From: Zoroaster sp. YZ-2022
Taxonomy: Eukaryota > Echinodermata > Asteroidea > Forcipulatida > Zoroasteridae
DNA: 64,000 bases
Direction: 5' to 3'
Assembly (NCBI GenBank): GCA_029582265.1
Contig: CM055819.1
Span: forward strand, 11,457,087-11,521,086
Below are positions 11,155 through 25,146 of this stretch, piece after piece. Each line of letters opens with the position of its first letter. The stretch's first letter is position 1. Below the pieces are notes generated by a model. That model was not told where the DNA came from, searched no databases, and saw nothing but the letters and a program-made list of their open reading frames with translations. The position numbers and the translations under genes were made by a program.

Positions 11155-14100
11155 GCACACACAGCGTTGCGTAAAGCCTACGGGCTTCACACAGCTTCGA
11201 CGGCAGTGAGTTACACGGACTGCTTTCACTATGCTCGACCGCCAGGAATAATGCGCCGAAGCACAACTAAAAGGACAAGTTTGATGGACAGTTTGAACCT
11301 AAAATAATCAAATTTCACCCTTTATTTTTACTTTAGGGTCATGTATAAACATTTAAATTTCAAGAAACAAACACTCACCGAATTGTAGATTCAATGAAAA
11401 CAGAGAAAAATTAATATTTTGATCGAACTTTCGCCTACAGTGAGCTTGGCTATTTGCTTCACATGGAACACGTGGGCATGCACTTTTACCCACAATCCTT
11501 TTCATGGTACAAGGCCTTTTTCGCGAGCGCCGGAAAATGGTTGAGCTGAACTAAATTTTTTGTGCAGTAGCCTGCGATTACGCAAAGGGATGCGCAGTTG
11601 TCCGCTTCGGTCCCTTTGTATTTACTACCATGACTACTAGTGCTAGGTCTCAGAGCAATAGCTGTGTAAGTCAAAGTGCACTCAGGCCTTGTTCCTTTAA
11701 GGCGCCAAGCGATCAGCAGCCTCAAATCACTTTGAGGCGCCGCCAAAACACGCACCTACGCTCAGGCAAAACCTTTAAAAACCGCGCTACTGCTGACTGA
11801 CTTCAGTACAGCGTGATTGTGGCCGATACGCTTATAATTATAAATCGGCCGATACGCTTATTTATATGCTTGCACTTATTCTATGGTGAAAAAAAACACC
11901 TCAAAATTTCCTTTTGTTCAGTTCTAGAACTAATTGTGAATAACAATAATTTGTTGCCACTGAGGGATTGTAGAGTTTCATCTTGTACTATTGTAGGAAG
12001 CTTTATTGGATACACTTTAATTGGCCGGCAACTTTGTTTCTTTTTCAAGAGAATGTGTTTGATGCGCCGCATTAGTAACCGTCGCGGCTCGTCACGATCT
12101 ATTTATGGGATTCAACGTTAAACACATTGGACACCCTGGTTCCATGCACACACTGCTTAGGTAAAACCAGATGAGCGGGCACCCGCGCCAGGCAGTCGGG
12201 ATAAAAGTGTGTCTGTCAGGAGTTACTATGGAGTAAAGGAATGCTATGACATGTTTTCTCAAACAATTATTTCTGAAACAAAATCTACTGTCGGAATTTT
12301 TTTTGGAGTGAAAGGTGTGTCAACAAGAACAACCACCGTAAGCGGTGGTTGCTACACATCTGATGTCTACCGGGCCGGGCCGCCAGCAGAACTGAGTGCC
12401 CCACCTATGGAAAACAGTTTTGTCTTCATGGCATCAAAACATTTGTAAACCTCATTCCCAGTATCATTTCCCGCTACCAGTTGTTATTGATGAGAAACAA
12501 TTTTAAAAAACGAAAATCGGAATGTAAGACTTGATCGGCCATTCTCGGGTCCCTATGATATGTCAGCACCATGCAAACAGGCCTCCGCTTACTTTTTAAA
12601 TCAGGAAAACGGTAAACACTTTCTAAAACTGTTTTTCTTTTCTTAGTTTTACATACTCCGACCGCTATTTATTTAATGTAAGCATTATTTCTGAGGCCTG
12701 AGATTCTCCCACAATACACAGAATTTAATTCACAAAACCAAAACATGCCAAAGATTTCTGGAAGCTTTTCCTTAGGTAAACAATAATCCTGCCAATAGTT
12801 TGCTCTCAAGTTGAATAAATAGATGTTACCATTCTGCTCCATCCAGTCATAATTTTTTTAAGTAGGTCTAGATTTATTGTTTTTAAATTTTTAGGCTTTG
12901 AAACAACTGATTAAAAAGACACATTTCTGCCGACAAGTCGGATCACTCACTCACGCTACTTAGCCTTGGGAGAATGTATACTGGTATCCTGTAATGTTGT
13001 TTTAATACATGTATAGTTAATATAGCTTGAAAACCAGCCAGAACCAGGTCCCAGAGGTAAACATGTCACCCAGGTATGGATGTGTAAACCACAACCTGTC
13101 TCAGTCATTGTCAAGTGAACAATAGCCCCAACTCTTGTCTTGGCTCTAATCCCAAATTGATACATTCTAACATTCCAAAGTCGGCAGACAGTTCTTTGAT
13201 GTGAACCTGTGGACCCAGAAATTGTGTTCTTTTGGTTGCCATTGTCTTACATTTCTTTTTCTTTTAAAATACTTTGAACAGACTGGAGGCAGGATAATTC
13301 TAACAGGCGTCTTTACAGCTGGCCTATGTTTTTAAAAACTTCGCTTGAGCTTTTTTTATTTAACATGGTAACTGTGGACTTGGAATATAGAGCTACTTTA
13401 CCTACCTGCTGTCCAATAAAATACTTTAAGTGAAACTATTTACCTGGGTGGAGAAGCTTGTACTGCAGGGTTTCGCTTGTAAGAACCATTTATTTCTAGT
13501 TTTGTCAAGTTTAATTTAAAGTAGAGCATAAGTCAAGGAACATATTGGGTCATTCCATGTCAAATCACCTAAATTTTCAACATCTCCTGGTGACCCCCTC
13601 AGATTTGGCTGAAAAAAAATTGAAAACATAGCTTCATCCTTCAAACTCAGACAAACAAAATTTCAGAGCCAAATTCCAAGCGGATTAGGATTCTACTGCC
13701 CTCAAAAGGGGCATGTCACTCCCTTTTGACAACAAAATGCAAATGTTTCCTACACTTTTACACCAATTTCATTTGCTCATAAATACTTTATTTGAAAAAG
13801 ATATGAGTATGCACATTATAACTTACGCAGTGTGTAAGACTTAAACAGTATATATAGCTACGTAGCTCACGCAGTTGCGTAAAATCCATTTCAAGAAACT
13901 TGTATTAGCTGCACAACATCCCAAATAATGCGCCATAACGTAAAATCATTACATACAAGGATGATAATTAGGCTTGGTGGTTCCAGCGGGTGCCTGGATC
14001 TACCCGATTCAAATTGAGAATCGAATCGCGGTTTCACTCTTTAATGCTTCATAAAGTTTCCTTAACCAGTTTGCGTCGGGGAATAAAAGCGTTTTTCCTC

Positions 14101-15780
14101 GGCCCTCTTAAGTGGTTTCTTTTTCCCACACACGCGTTAACGGAAGCTTCCAGCAGCGGTGGCCGGGCACTTCGGTATGTGTCACCGCATGCACGCATGG
14201 CTGAACCAGAGCATGCATACAAATATTCCGGAGTTTCCTGTGGCATGTTTAGACGCTCTTCGTTCCGCGGTGCAAAACAAATTTCGTGTATACACGGCCT
14301 CCGACGCGAACTGGTTAAAGTTTCTGAAGCGTATTTTTAATTAAACAATATTATCATCACTGCATTTCCGGTTGAAAATTGAAACTCCTTTATATCAGAG
14401 CACAACAAAGTTTGAATAGACGTATGTTTTAGTTTCTTTAATCCTTATGTTTTATAGATAGGTACAAACTTTGTTTACTAAATAGACATCCCAAGGTTTT
14501 ATTTGTAATACACATGCAAAAGTATTGCAAGTTAAACATTTGGACATCCTGAGTTTTAAAAAAATAACAAATTTGAAGCGGAATGGATGCCACTGTTTCC
14601 AAATCTTAGCTTCGATACTTTGGTTACTATAGTTTCAGTCTTAATTTATCAGTTCATGTAATCAAAGTGCTGTCATTATTGAACAGTGCAATCAAATGAA
14701 ATGGTGTTGAATTTATTACTTGAAATAATATGCTCGTTTGGTTTGCAGAAACACCGTAACAGCCGTGTTTATTCTGCAACTATCGCGGGCTGAGGTAGAC
14801 AGGTTCTGAAAGATCCTTATCGCACTTTAACCTTTCGAATCTTGAAGCCTTCTTTAAGTGAGAAAGTTTCAAGGGAGAACTAATGTCGGGAAAACTTGTT
14901 TTTTCTCTACGGTTGCTAAGTGAGAAATATGGTTCAGAGAGAACCATGGGGACTTCACAGGTTAATATCGTTCAGGGAGAAATAACTTTTTCTTTATCAG
15001 TTCGGACCATAACCGTATATATTCAGTTGAATTTTGTTGAATTCAGTATGAATATTCTCAATCCCTCTTTAGATAAAAATGCTTTTCTTTGTTGATTTTG
15101 GATGGAGTCAAAGTTACTATGGGATCGACATGGTGAACAATTTCAAAGAAATGGTCCTTACAAATGCCTTGAAACTATACATATATTTTGAATGATTAAC
15201 TAATGTAGGAGCTAACAATAATTATTTGTTTTAAATGACTGTTGACACTCGGCGTTACAGTGGATCCTTAATCAGATTTGGGCTGTTGTCGTCGTTACTT
15301 TTGGTTAATACCCGTCTTGAAAAATCATTAATATGAGTCATAATTATCTTTAAAAACATCAGCAGCCAATTTCACAAAACTTGATGCAATTGCTTAAGTC
15401 CACTTCTGCAACACTTTAGTGTGCGGTTGCAACCATGATTTCTGATCGATTCCACATTAAACTTATGCATTGCGGAAGTCTGAGACTTCACACAGCGTAG
15501 GTTATGCTAGCGCTCAAACAACTGCATAGGGTGATGGTAAATTATGTCGTAAAATGACCTTTCGAGCAGCTGACATCTTTTACACGCCCACTAAATATTA
15601 TTTTGCTTCACTGTATTTTTAAACACAGGCATGCAACTTTTCAGCGGATCAGCTGGTTTTCTTCTTTTTTTGGTTTTCAGCTGTGACATTGAGAAACTTG
15701 AAACTTGGTGTATAAATTTTGCTGTGCCTGGCATTTTATCTCTTTTTTTTTTTGACAAACTGCAGTTGCATGCCTGTAAA
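11155..15780. other. No gene supported
   Basis: No exon with convincing splice sites was found. A 9-bp-stem hairpin with a 4-nt loop lies near 12,334 (caaccaccg/cggtggttg). A stretch near 13,550-13,740 (starting gggtcattccatgtcaaatc) looks like a dispersed repeat but has no second copy in the window. Confidence 0.4.
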
Positions 15781-18411
15781 CACGTTGGACAGTACGATCA
15801 ATTAAGTTTGCATTCTTTACCCCTTGTTGCTTACAGGAACAACACGCGTTAGAGTACTTCATCAATTAAGTTTGCATTCTTTACCTCTGTTGCTTCTTAC
15901 AGGGGAACAACACGACGTTGGACAGTACGATCAATTAAGTTTGCATTCTTTACCCTGTTGCTTACAGGAACAAACACGATCGCTGGACAGTATGATCAAT
16001 TAAGTTTGCACTCTTTACCCTGTTGCTTACAGGGGAACAACACGTTGGACAGTATGATCAGTTAAGTTTGCATTCTTTACCCTGTTGCTTACAGGGGAAA
16101 CAACACTGTTGGACAGTCACGATCAATTAAGTTTGCATTCTTTACCCTTGCTTGCTTACAGGGGAACAACACGTTGGACGAGCACGATCAATTAAGTTTG
16201 CATTTCTTTACCCTGTTGCTTACAGGGGAACAACACGTTAGAGCGGACAGTACGATCAATTCAGTTTGCATTCTTTACCCGTTGCTTACAGGGGAACAAA
16301 CACGTTGTGACAGTATGATCAATTAAGTTTGCACTCTTTTACCTGTTCCTTACAGGGGAACAACACGTTGGACAGTATGATCAATTAAGTTTGCACTCTT
16401 TACCCTGTTCCTTGCCACAGGAGAACAAACACGTTGGACAGTCACGATCAATTAAGTTTGCATTCTTTACCCTGTTGCTTACAGGGGAACAAACACGTTG
16501 GACAGTATGATCAATTAAGTTTGCATTTCTTTACCCTGTACTTACAGGGAGAGACAACACGTTGGACAGTATGATCAATTAAGTTTTGCATTCTTTACCC
16601 TGTTGCCTATGCAGGGAACAAACACACGTTGGACAGTATGATCAATTAAGTTTGCATTCTTTTACCCCTGTTGCTTACACGGGGAACAAACCGCGTTGGA
16701 CGAGTACGATCAATTAAGTTTGCATTCTTTACCCTGTTGCCTTGGGGGAACAACACGCATTTGGACAGCATACGATCAAATTAAGTTTGCATTCTCTTAC
16801 CTCTGTTGCTTACAGGGGAACAACCACGATTGGACAGTACGTATCAATTAAGTTTGCATTCTTTACCCTGTTGCTTACAGGGGAAACAACACGTTGGACG
16901 AGTACGATCAATTAAGTTTGCATTCTTTACCCTGTTGCTTACACAGGGGAACAACACGTTGGACAGCACGATCAATTAGTTTGCATTCTTTACCCTGTTG
17001 CTTACAGGGGAACAACCACCGTTGGACAGTCTACACGATCAATTAAGTTTGCATTCTTTACCCTGTTGCCTTTGGGGAACAACACGTTGGAACAGTACGA
17101 TCAATTAAGTTTGCATTCTTTACCCTGTTGCTTGCAGGGGAACAACACGTTGGAGAGTACGATCAATTGTTTGCATTCTTTACCCTTGTTGCTTACAGGG
17201 GAACAACACGTTAGAGTACGATCAATTAAGTTTGCATTCTTTACCCTGTTGCTTACAGGGGAACAAACCACGTTGGACAGTGTGTGATCAATTAAGTTTG
17301 CATTCTTTACCCTGTTGCTTACAGGGGACAACAAACACGTTGGACAGTGTGATCGAATTAGTTTGGCATTCTTTACCCTGTTGCTTATCAGGGGAGACAA
17401 CACACATGTTGGACACAGTGTGTGAGTCAATTAAGATTTGCATTCTTTACCTGTTGCTTACAGGGGAACAACACGATTAGACAGATGTGGATCGAATTGT
17501 TTGCATTCTTTACCCTGTTGCCTTTACAGGGGAACAACCACGTTGGACAGGCAGTAGATCAATTAAGTTTGCATTCTTTACTCCTGTTGCCTTACAGGGG
17601 AACAACCACGTTGGACAGTACGATCAATTAAGTTTGGCATTCTTTACCCTGTTGCTTTACAGGGGAACGCCACGATTGGACAGTACGATCAATTAAGTTT
17701 GCATTCTTTTACCCACTGTTGCTTGTACAGGGGAACAAATAAAATTGGACAATACGATCAATTAAGTTTTGCATTGCTTTACCCTGTTAAGCTATACAGG
17801 GGAACAACACGTTGGACAGTGTGATCAATTAAGTTTGCATTCTTTTTACCCTGCTTGCTTACAGGGGAACAAACGCACGTTGGACGAGCAATCGATCCAA
17901 TTAAGTTTGCATTCTTTACCCTGGCTTGCTTACAGGGGAACAAACCACGCTTGGAGCAGTATGCGATCAATTAAGTTTTGCATTCTTTATCCCTGTTGCT
18001 TACAGGGGAACAACCACGTTGGACAGTACGATCAATTAAGTTTGCATTCTTTTTACCCTGTTGCTATACAGGGGAACGGCAACACGTTGGACGAAGTCGA
18101 TCGAATTAAGTTTAGCATTCTTTACCCTGTTGCTTCACAGGGGAACAAACACCGTTGGACAAGTATGCATCAATTAAGTTTGCATTCTTTACCCTGTTGC
18201 CTTACGGGGAACAAACCGCGTTGGACAGTATGATCAATTAAGTTTGCATTTCTTTACCCTGTTGCTTGCCACATGGGAACAAACCACGTTGGACAGTATG
18301 ATCCAATTAAGTTTTGCATTCTTTACCCTTGTTGCTTACAGGGGAACAACACGTTGGACAGTATGATCAATTAAGTTTGGCGATTCTTTACCCTGTTCCT
18401 TACAGGGGAAA
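15781..18411. repeat. Satellite, about 62-bp unit, roughly 40 copies
   Basis: The unit runs ttggacagtacgatcaatta, then agtttgcattctttaccctg, then ttgcttacaggggaacaaca plus cg. Copies differ mainly by one- and two-base insertions and deletions rather than substitutions, with a minor tatgatc/tacgatc alternation. Each unit carries cttacag|ggg, which looks like a splice acceptor. Several reading frames of 60-150 codons inside it are artefacts of the repeat. Confidence 0.95.
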
Positions 18412-19092
18412 ACAAAAGTCAGATCATTTGTAGCTATTTTTGAACATATATTTCTGTGTAGTTTCCAATGATGTTTTTAGAGATTATTACAACTCTATTA
18501 TTAATGACTATTTCCAAGATAAGGTATTAACCAAAAGTAATGACGTTAACCCAACCCCAAATCTGATTAAGGATCCACTGGTCCACCAAGAATCACCAGT
18601 CATTTAGCCTAACCACTGAATCCACTGCAAAATCCATCCCCCTGTATTGGAAGATTTTGTGGTTCAGGATACTCTCCTCAGTGAGCATGTGGCGGATTTT
18701 TGGATGGATTCAGGATTTCAATAGTTTTTTTAACTGCTTGGTCATGTTGGTTGATGGATCTATAGTTACATGTACTGTATATATGTTAGATTGGGTGATG
18801 GATTCTATGCAGCAACATACTATACAAAATTTTCCTTATGTGAGCATGGTATCTCTGAATCTGCCAAAATCCACCAAAAATTTAGTGGCATTGGATTTTG
18901 GGCGGATTCAGGATATATGTCCAATACTGCTGGCGATTCTGATGGATTTAGGACACAGCATTTTTTGTGTGTGAAGCAAAAATTGGTGGATTTTCTTGGG
19001 TGGATTCAGGATACTCTTTCTAGTAAAAATACCTAAGGGGTTAGGAGTTAAAAGTACAATTATTGTTAGCTCCTACCACCATGTACATGTCG
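18412..19092. other. No gene supported
   Basis: Contains several diverged occurrences of a ggattcagga/gtggatt phrase (18,660-19,030), suggesting local low-order repetition. No coding evidence. Confidence 0.4.
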
Positions 19093-19544
19093 TAGGGCTG
19101 TGCCGGGTATCTGGGCTGTTGTTGTCGGGTATCCGGATTTTACTGCCATTCGAAACTATCATTACCTGGTTCCGTTTTCGGTTCCCAGTACCCCTGTAAA
19201 CGACTTTTTAAAATTGGGACTTCCACCATTTCAGCGGTGAACAGAAATCTTTGACTATTGAACAATGTACTGTTTACGCTTTTTAGGGAACAATTTTTAT
19301 TCAAGATAACGCCTGCCTGTAGTATTTTATGGACATTAGCTATTAATCATTTAAAGATATCTCAAATAGCCTGGCTGTGGCATATGCTACAAACAAGTAT
19401 CAAACTAGCTGCTCAGGATGGAATGTTTGCCTATTGTTCACAGTAATTGGATTAGTGGGACAATAACTGCTGGTTTATGTCTGCACTGGAGTGTGCACCA
19501 TGATGTTGTTAATAGAGGGGATTTTATTATAGGGGACGTCCACA

Positions 19545-19634
19545 TTAACCCTAACTCCCTAGGCATTGTATTAAAACAATAAAAATCCTTCAAAATCCTC
19601 CAACTGGCTTTGTTGTCTAGGGAGTTAGGGTTAA
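19545..19634. mobile_element. piggyBac-like MITE (TTAA target, CCCTAA ends)
   Basis: TTAACCCTAACTCCCTAG at 19,545-19,562 is repeated inverted and perfectly at 19,617-19,634. TTAA at both ends followed by CCC termini is the signature of piggyBac insertion. The element between the TTAA sites is 82 bp and cannot code. It lies inside the segment that splits the hAT-like MITE. Confidence 0.7.
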
Positions 19635-19797
19635 AAAGTAGACAAACTTACACCGATACGTTTTGTTAAGTTATTTTTTGATGAGTGTGCATCCTAAATT
19701 TTAGACTAATTTATTGTTTTCGTGCTAAAAAACTTAACTAGACAAAAACTAAAACACCCTATGGAATAAATGGTAGGTTCTAGTTGTATAATGTTAG

Positions 19798-19830
19798 ACC
19801 ATGGAGGAAGGAAAAGCCTTCCTCCATGGT
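19798..19830. repeat. Perfect 14-bp hairpin
   Basis: accatggaggaagg and its exact complement are separated by aaaag. Part of the same word (accatggaggaagg) recurs near 56,139, so it is probably the end of a dispersed foldback repeat. Confidence 0.7.
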
Positions 19831-20294
19831 TAGACACAATGCCAAGCATACAATATTTGCCTTTATCAATTTGTTTAATTACAGCAGGTTGCATACACAC
19901 ACTCACCTCAAAAGTCCAATTGTAATGTTGCATGCTAGTAGAACCACCAGTCCTCACTCAATCAAAATCTCCAACACTGTTGCTGCACACATAAGTACTC
20001 ATCCAGCCATATTCCAGCACTTTACACATGCCATATCAGAAGTACACAGTACTCAACCCATCAAACTCCAGCAATCCCTGGTGTTGGAGTTTGGCTGGAT
20101 GGGGATCGTTAGGGTTAATAAAGATCGAATTAAATATGGTATCCTCTGTATTATAAAGGTCAATTTTGTTAACGTTTACATGTATTTGTAAAGGAGGCAT
20201 GTTTTCAACAAGAATGAAAACGGGTATCCGAACTTTCCTGATTTCGGGTATCTGGTTCCAAAAATATCCGAAAATGCACAGCCCTACCATGTAG

Positions 20295-21241
20295 CTAGGT
20301 GATGAGAACAGTGATGATGGCACTGTTGGTGGTAAAATGTGCAAAATATCTGTTATATCAGTGATATTTTCAGAAAATCATTAATATTTTAGGAATATTG
20401 TCAGTATGACGATAATTTTCAAAAACTTAATCGACTTGCCCAATAATTTATTGAATGTCGTATCATGACAATATTATTGTGTCATCATCCAGGCCTCATT
20501 TGATAAGTTAAACCAAGAATGACTGAAGCTTGATTTGAACCTCTGACATCTGGATAGCAGTACCAATGCTCTACAAACTGAGTTGACAATCATCTCTAGT
20601 CAGTTTTGGTCAATTTGATGAATTTATTTTTTATCTCCCCTCTCCCCCCCCCCCCAAAAATGTGAATTTGCTTAGTCAGTTTATCCCTGTAGTACACCAA
20701 CCTAGCATGTCAATCAAACAGCTCATAGATTGGTCAGTAAGGTTACAGTGTACCTGACAACTGTTGCTATCCACTAGTCCAGGCTTTAACCTTAAGGATT
20801 GAGAAGGCACAGCCGCTTTGGCCTTGTCTGCCTCAAAATTTGAAGGGGCATCAAGTCCAAAACAAAAAAGTTTGAAATTATCTAAGAAATATTCAGCAGC
20901 TAACTGATCCAAGCAGTTGCTTATGATCCACCACTGGTGCATGCAGCATGTAAGCTACACAGCGTGGTTGGGAGAATTTTGTTTACCCTCCTTTAGTTCT
21001 AGCTTGCACTTTGAGTAGCATTTAAGAGCCTTGCGTTTTGGAAAACTTTCATGAAGAAAAAGAAAAAGAAAAAGAAAAGTCGTGCTGTACAGCCTCCACA
21101 TATTTATCTTAAATGCGGTGAATAGATTGTGACCTTAATCAAAGCTCTATTCATTGAACCTGAAGTTAACCCGAACACCTTGTGTTTGTTCCAACAAGCA
21201 CTTAATCTCTAGTTATTAATATTTGTATTTTGATTCTCCAG
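20295..21241. other. No gene supported
   Basis: Contains a poly-C tract near 20,640 and an aaagaa simple repeat near 21,056-21,080. Nothing coding is seen. Confidence 0.4.
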
Positions 21242-21360
21242 ACTCTGACAGTAGAGGCGCTACATATGAGACAGCAGGTGCACATTGAGTTCCCAACGTG
21301 TCGTGACAGCCAGCAACTCTTCCGCATTCTACAGGTTGAAGAAAGGCCAAAGTGTAACAG
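21242..21360 (+). CDS. Candidate exon, unidentified
   Basis: The acceptor tgattctccag ends at 21,241 and a donor GTTTGT begins at 21,361. The 119-nt exon is open in phase 0 and ends with two bases of a codon. It encodes TLTVEALHMRQQVHIEFPT and further residues with a charged, helix-like character, ending near VEERPKCNR. The family is not recognised. It cannot directly follow the death-domain exon, because that phase meets a stop. The donor is weak. Confidence 0.35.
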
Positions 21361-21502
21361 GTTTGTTAACATCAAAAACTTCACTGTAAATGGCCAATTC
21401 CTGGCCTGCTTTTTATTTTCTAAACATTTTAGTAATTTTTTATGGCTTTGTATAGATGATGTAACCTGTGATGTCATGCTCTACAAAAACAGTAGTAGTA
21501 TA

Positions 21503-21680
21503 CGCATCCTGTTTTGGAGGTCACAGGTCACATCATCTATGATAGATGGATTGATCTCTATTATAGTGAGAGTTTCAATGAGACGATATGTCCTGTGACG
21601 GCATGTCTAAACCAAAAACAGGATGAGCGAGCATACCACCAGGCCCAGAAAGCGTGACCACACCACAGATTTTACAAACA
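21503..21680. repeat. Dispersed hairpin repeat, copy 1
   Basis: catcctgttttgg and its inverted partner ccaaaaacaggatg stand about 120 bp apart, with a second inner pair (tcacagg/cctgtga). The whole block recurs at 28,766-28,940. The foldback form suggests a MITE-like element. Confidence 0.65.
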
Positions 21681-23529
21681 ACCACTATGAAAAATCTCCT
21701 CGGTTTAAATATATAAAGTCCTCGGGTTAAATGTATATTTTAACCGTGTTTTAACCTAGCTGTTTAACCCTTTTGATTTCAGCTGGCTATTCAACCGCAT
21801 TTCTGCACCGCATTTTTAACCGAGTGGTTCCTCGTTGCCAAGTTTCCCTTTTGTTATTCATAAAGTAACTGCTAAAACCTTTGTTCACTGTGATAATGAG
21901 GATGCAAGTTTAACCATGGCTTCTAACCGGTAGCGTATAAACGAACGTACAACTTGCACACAAGAAGTGATAAAGAGATTAAAACACTTCCCAGAACTAA
22001 GTGTCTGTAAATCACTGGTACTACAACGGGGACATGCACACAATTTGCTCAGAATACCACTGACCTTGCCCATATGAGAATAGGTGCTCTATACTGAGAA
22101 TGGGTTGGCGTGCTGTGATAGGCGTCGTGATAGGTGGTGTATATTTACCATCAGCTGGTATCAGCACTGTGTTAATCGGAAAGTGGGAAAGGTTTTAGAA
22201 TAATATACAAGCAGTATATCAAATTCCGGATGTCGTGAATAATGAAACGCGAGGGCTCGAACAAAGTACATATTGATTCCCAAAATTGTGGATCATCCCA
22301 CCATGATGTACGGTAACAATGCGTGATTTCGGTCCGGAGGTTTCCGACTGCTCCATTGTTGACCCTTTTGTATCCACTTACAGTTATTTTGATCGCTTCT
22401 AAGTTGGAATTGGATTTATGGTGGCAAACTATACTTTATTTACAAATCTTAATCCACTGGGCCATAATTCTTCATTTTTAGATACATTGAGAATTTCACC
22501 AAAGATTTATAAACGACTAAACACTCGAAAACCTTGAAGGAATTTCTACAGAGAATGTAGTAACACTGCACATGTACACGTACATTACATAATATACAAT
22601 GTATATACATACATACATAATGTACCATCGTGCGACCCGTAGTGCTGAAATTTGTGGGCATTGTAGTGTCGGATGATCATGCAGTTTGCCTATTTCCTGC
22701 GCATCGTGATTGGATAGATTTGCATAGTAGCAAATTATGTTGTTCTTATTGGCTGTAATATATCATGCGTTGACTACCGAACTGAGTGTGTATGTATGGG
22801 CCAAACAGAGTACTTACAATAGGACTTGCAAATAACAATTCATCCATCGGGTTCCTAATTATCACGGGTTGTTTAATAATGAATTGCCGTCAAGAAACAA
22901 AGATAATGGCGAGTGAGGACCAGTAGCGTAAAGCTCGACTGTCGGGATAAATTGACCCGCTCTGGGGAGCTCAAAAACGGATAATTTTATAAAACGCATG
23001 TTTTATTTTTTCAAAACCGGGTATTTCAAGCGGTATTTTTATGGTGGTATTTCGGGGTAAAAATCCTGCATTATTATTAAAAAGTAGCTACATGTATAAA
23101 TATAAATAAATAAATGTTTGTAGATATCATGCATCCTACTTTTTTTAAATTCTTTGTTCCACAAAGGTGCATGTCGTGTACCTGTAATTTAGATTTGTCC
23201 TCACAGTACAAAATACTGATTGTCACCAAAGAAATTATCGTCAAGGAATTACATTTCTCATCCAGCCGCTGGCATATTTTGATCCAGTCATTGGAAGGCA
23301 CCTAGGTAGCCTTATGCGGGGTTGCTTATACTGCCGTAATGCCCTATGCATAGCGTAACAAATTTTCTATTGGCCATGAACAATACGTCATTATATAACC
23401 AATCATAAATATTTGACTTCTCTGGCGCTGCCAGGTACTAATGCCTATAGGGTGTAAAACATTTTCTTAGTTGATGCGACGAAAGAACACATACCTTTGT
23501 CCATACAACCAATAGAAATATTTGTTAAA
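21681..23529. other. No gene supported
   Basis: Mixed sequence with short palindromes such as tacatgta. No exon with good splice sites or homology was found. Confidence 0.4.
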
Positions 23530-24800
23530 GCCGATTTGGATCATGTTACTCACAAAATGTGAACAAAGGCCTCTTTATATCATGAGTATTAGAAAAGAGA
23601 TAGGCGGAATGAAGGGAATAAGTTAACATATTGATCAACACCAGCATCACAAATTCCAGCCAGTAACGCATGGTTGTACAATGTGCAAACAATATAATTA
23701 TAACCTGTATTCTGTACACATGTGCATTGTACAAATACTGACATTAAGTCGGGTACTGCCAGTGTGACGGACGATCTAGGTTGATCTACCATGGCCTATT
23801 CGTTAAAAAGCTTGCCCTTGTCGGGCACACTGGTGATGCGTGATTCACTCGGAACTCGATGTGCAGTCTTCGTGACCTTTTTTCATCATACAATTTATTT
23901 TGTGCATGCTACCACCTTCGAAATTTTCAGACATGATGTGAACTTCTGTCCTGATAAAATGACTTTTTATATTTTAAGCTTTGAAAACAAGTGTAAACAT
24001 TTTTGGGGCAAAAAATACTGAAAATAGGATTACGAATTCTTACTCCAAAGAGTACTCAATTCCTAAAATGTTTTCAGTTTTTTCTCCATAACAATTTATT
24101 TTGTGCATGTACCACGTTGAAATTTTCAGACATGATGTGAACTCCTGTCACGGTATATCATGACTTTTTGTTTTTTAAAGTTGAGAAACAAAAGCGTGAA
24201 ACCAAGGCTATAGGAGGAGCATTGAAAGAGATATGACGGAGATGAAGGATGAAGTTTAAGCAGACTTGATCAACACCCAGCACATCCACCCAGCCAGTAA
24301 CGGTTGCAATGCTTACAATGTGCAGCACGTATAATTATGTACTCTGAATGATTGGTATGCACATAGTACATGTACATGTACTGGACACTATCGGGTTCCA
24401 GGTGTACGAATCGATTTGACTTTGCACCATCGCCCGAAAGGCCACCGGTTAAAAGCTTTGCCTTTCGGCACTGACGATGCGCTGTGATTCACTGCGAACT
24501 CGTGAGATGTGTAAGTCTTCGCGTGACCTTTTTTCTCCATAACAATTTATTTTGTGCTCATGTACCACTTTGAAATTTTCAGACATGATGTGAACTCCTG
24601 TCGCGATATCATGACTTTCATTGTTTTTAAAGTTTAAGCAAAAATCAGTTTAAACCAAGGCCATATAAGAGTATTGAAGAGATAGACGGAATGAAGGATT
24701 GAAGTTAACTATATTGTGAGTCAACACCCGCATCCACCAGGCCAGTTAGCTTATGTGTACACATGTACATTGTACATGTACTGAGCATTAGTCCAGGTGC
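23530..24800. repeat. Tandem partial duplications, about 450-bp period
   Basis: A block beginning aaggcc...gagataggcggaatgaag and running to caatttattttgtgcatg recurs at about 23,565, 24,202 and 24,657. An extra partial copy of the caatttattttgtgcatg / ttcagacatgatgtgaac part is at 24,094. Copies differ by many small indels, like the satellite at 15,781-18,411. Confidence 0.75.
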
Positions 24801-25146
24801 CTGGGGAAATGTACCGAAAGAGTGCAGAGTCCGGGAAGACCTAGTGGTTTACTCACTGCAGCAGGCCTAAATTCTAGTGTAAAAAGTATTTGCCCTTGGT
24901 AAGGCCAAAAATGTTGAGTTGCCTCCAGTGAAAATATTTGAAGGGTCGGTCGGTCCGAGTTCTTTCTTTTTTTTCTTTTTTTTTTTTCCTTGACTGTCAT
25001 TTTTAAGATTGAAATGCATTGGAATTGAAACTACATACATACCATGTTTTCAAAGACAATGATCTAGCAGTATGCACAAGAACCTAAGTCAAATAATAAA
25101 AATACATGCAACACATTCAACTTTATAATAATCTTTCAACAACTTG

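Larger units (their letters stand above)
19085..20294 (-). mobile_element. Second hAT-like MITE copy, split by an inserted segment of about 0.8 kb
   Basis: The start at 19,093 (tagggctgtgc) and the end at 20,286 (cacagcccta), with internal sequence at 19,093-19,300 and 20,115-20,286, match the MITE at 5796-6182 in reverse orientation. Flanks acatgtcg and ccatgtag agree at 6 of 8 positions, as expected of an aged 8-bp target duplication. The middle, about 19,300-20,110, has no counterpart in the first copy and so is a later insertion or a longer internal region. Confidence 0.7.

Noticed and set aside
10606..11307. Frames of about 200 codons across 10,655-11,154
   Set aside because: They run through 500 N and carry no information; the same holds for 31,258-31,982.
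17066..18233. Frames of 60-154 codons
   Set aside because: They are translations of the 62-bp satellite, with no independent coding evidence.
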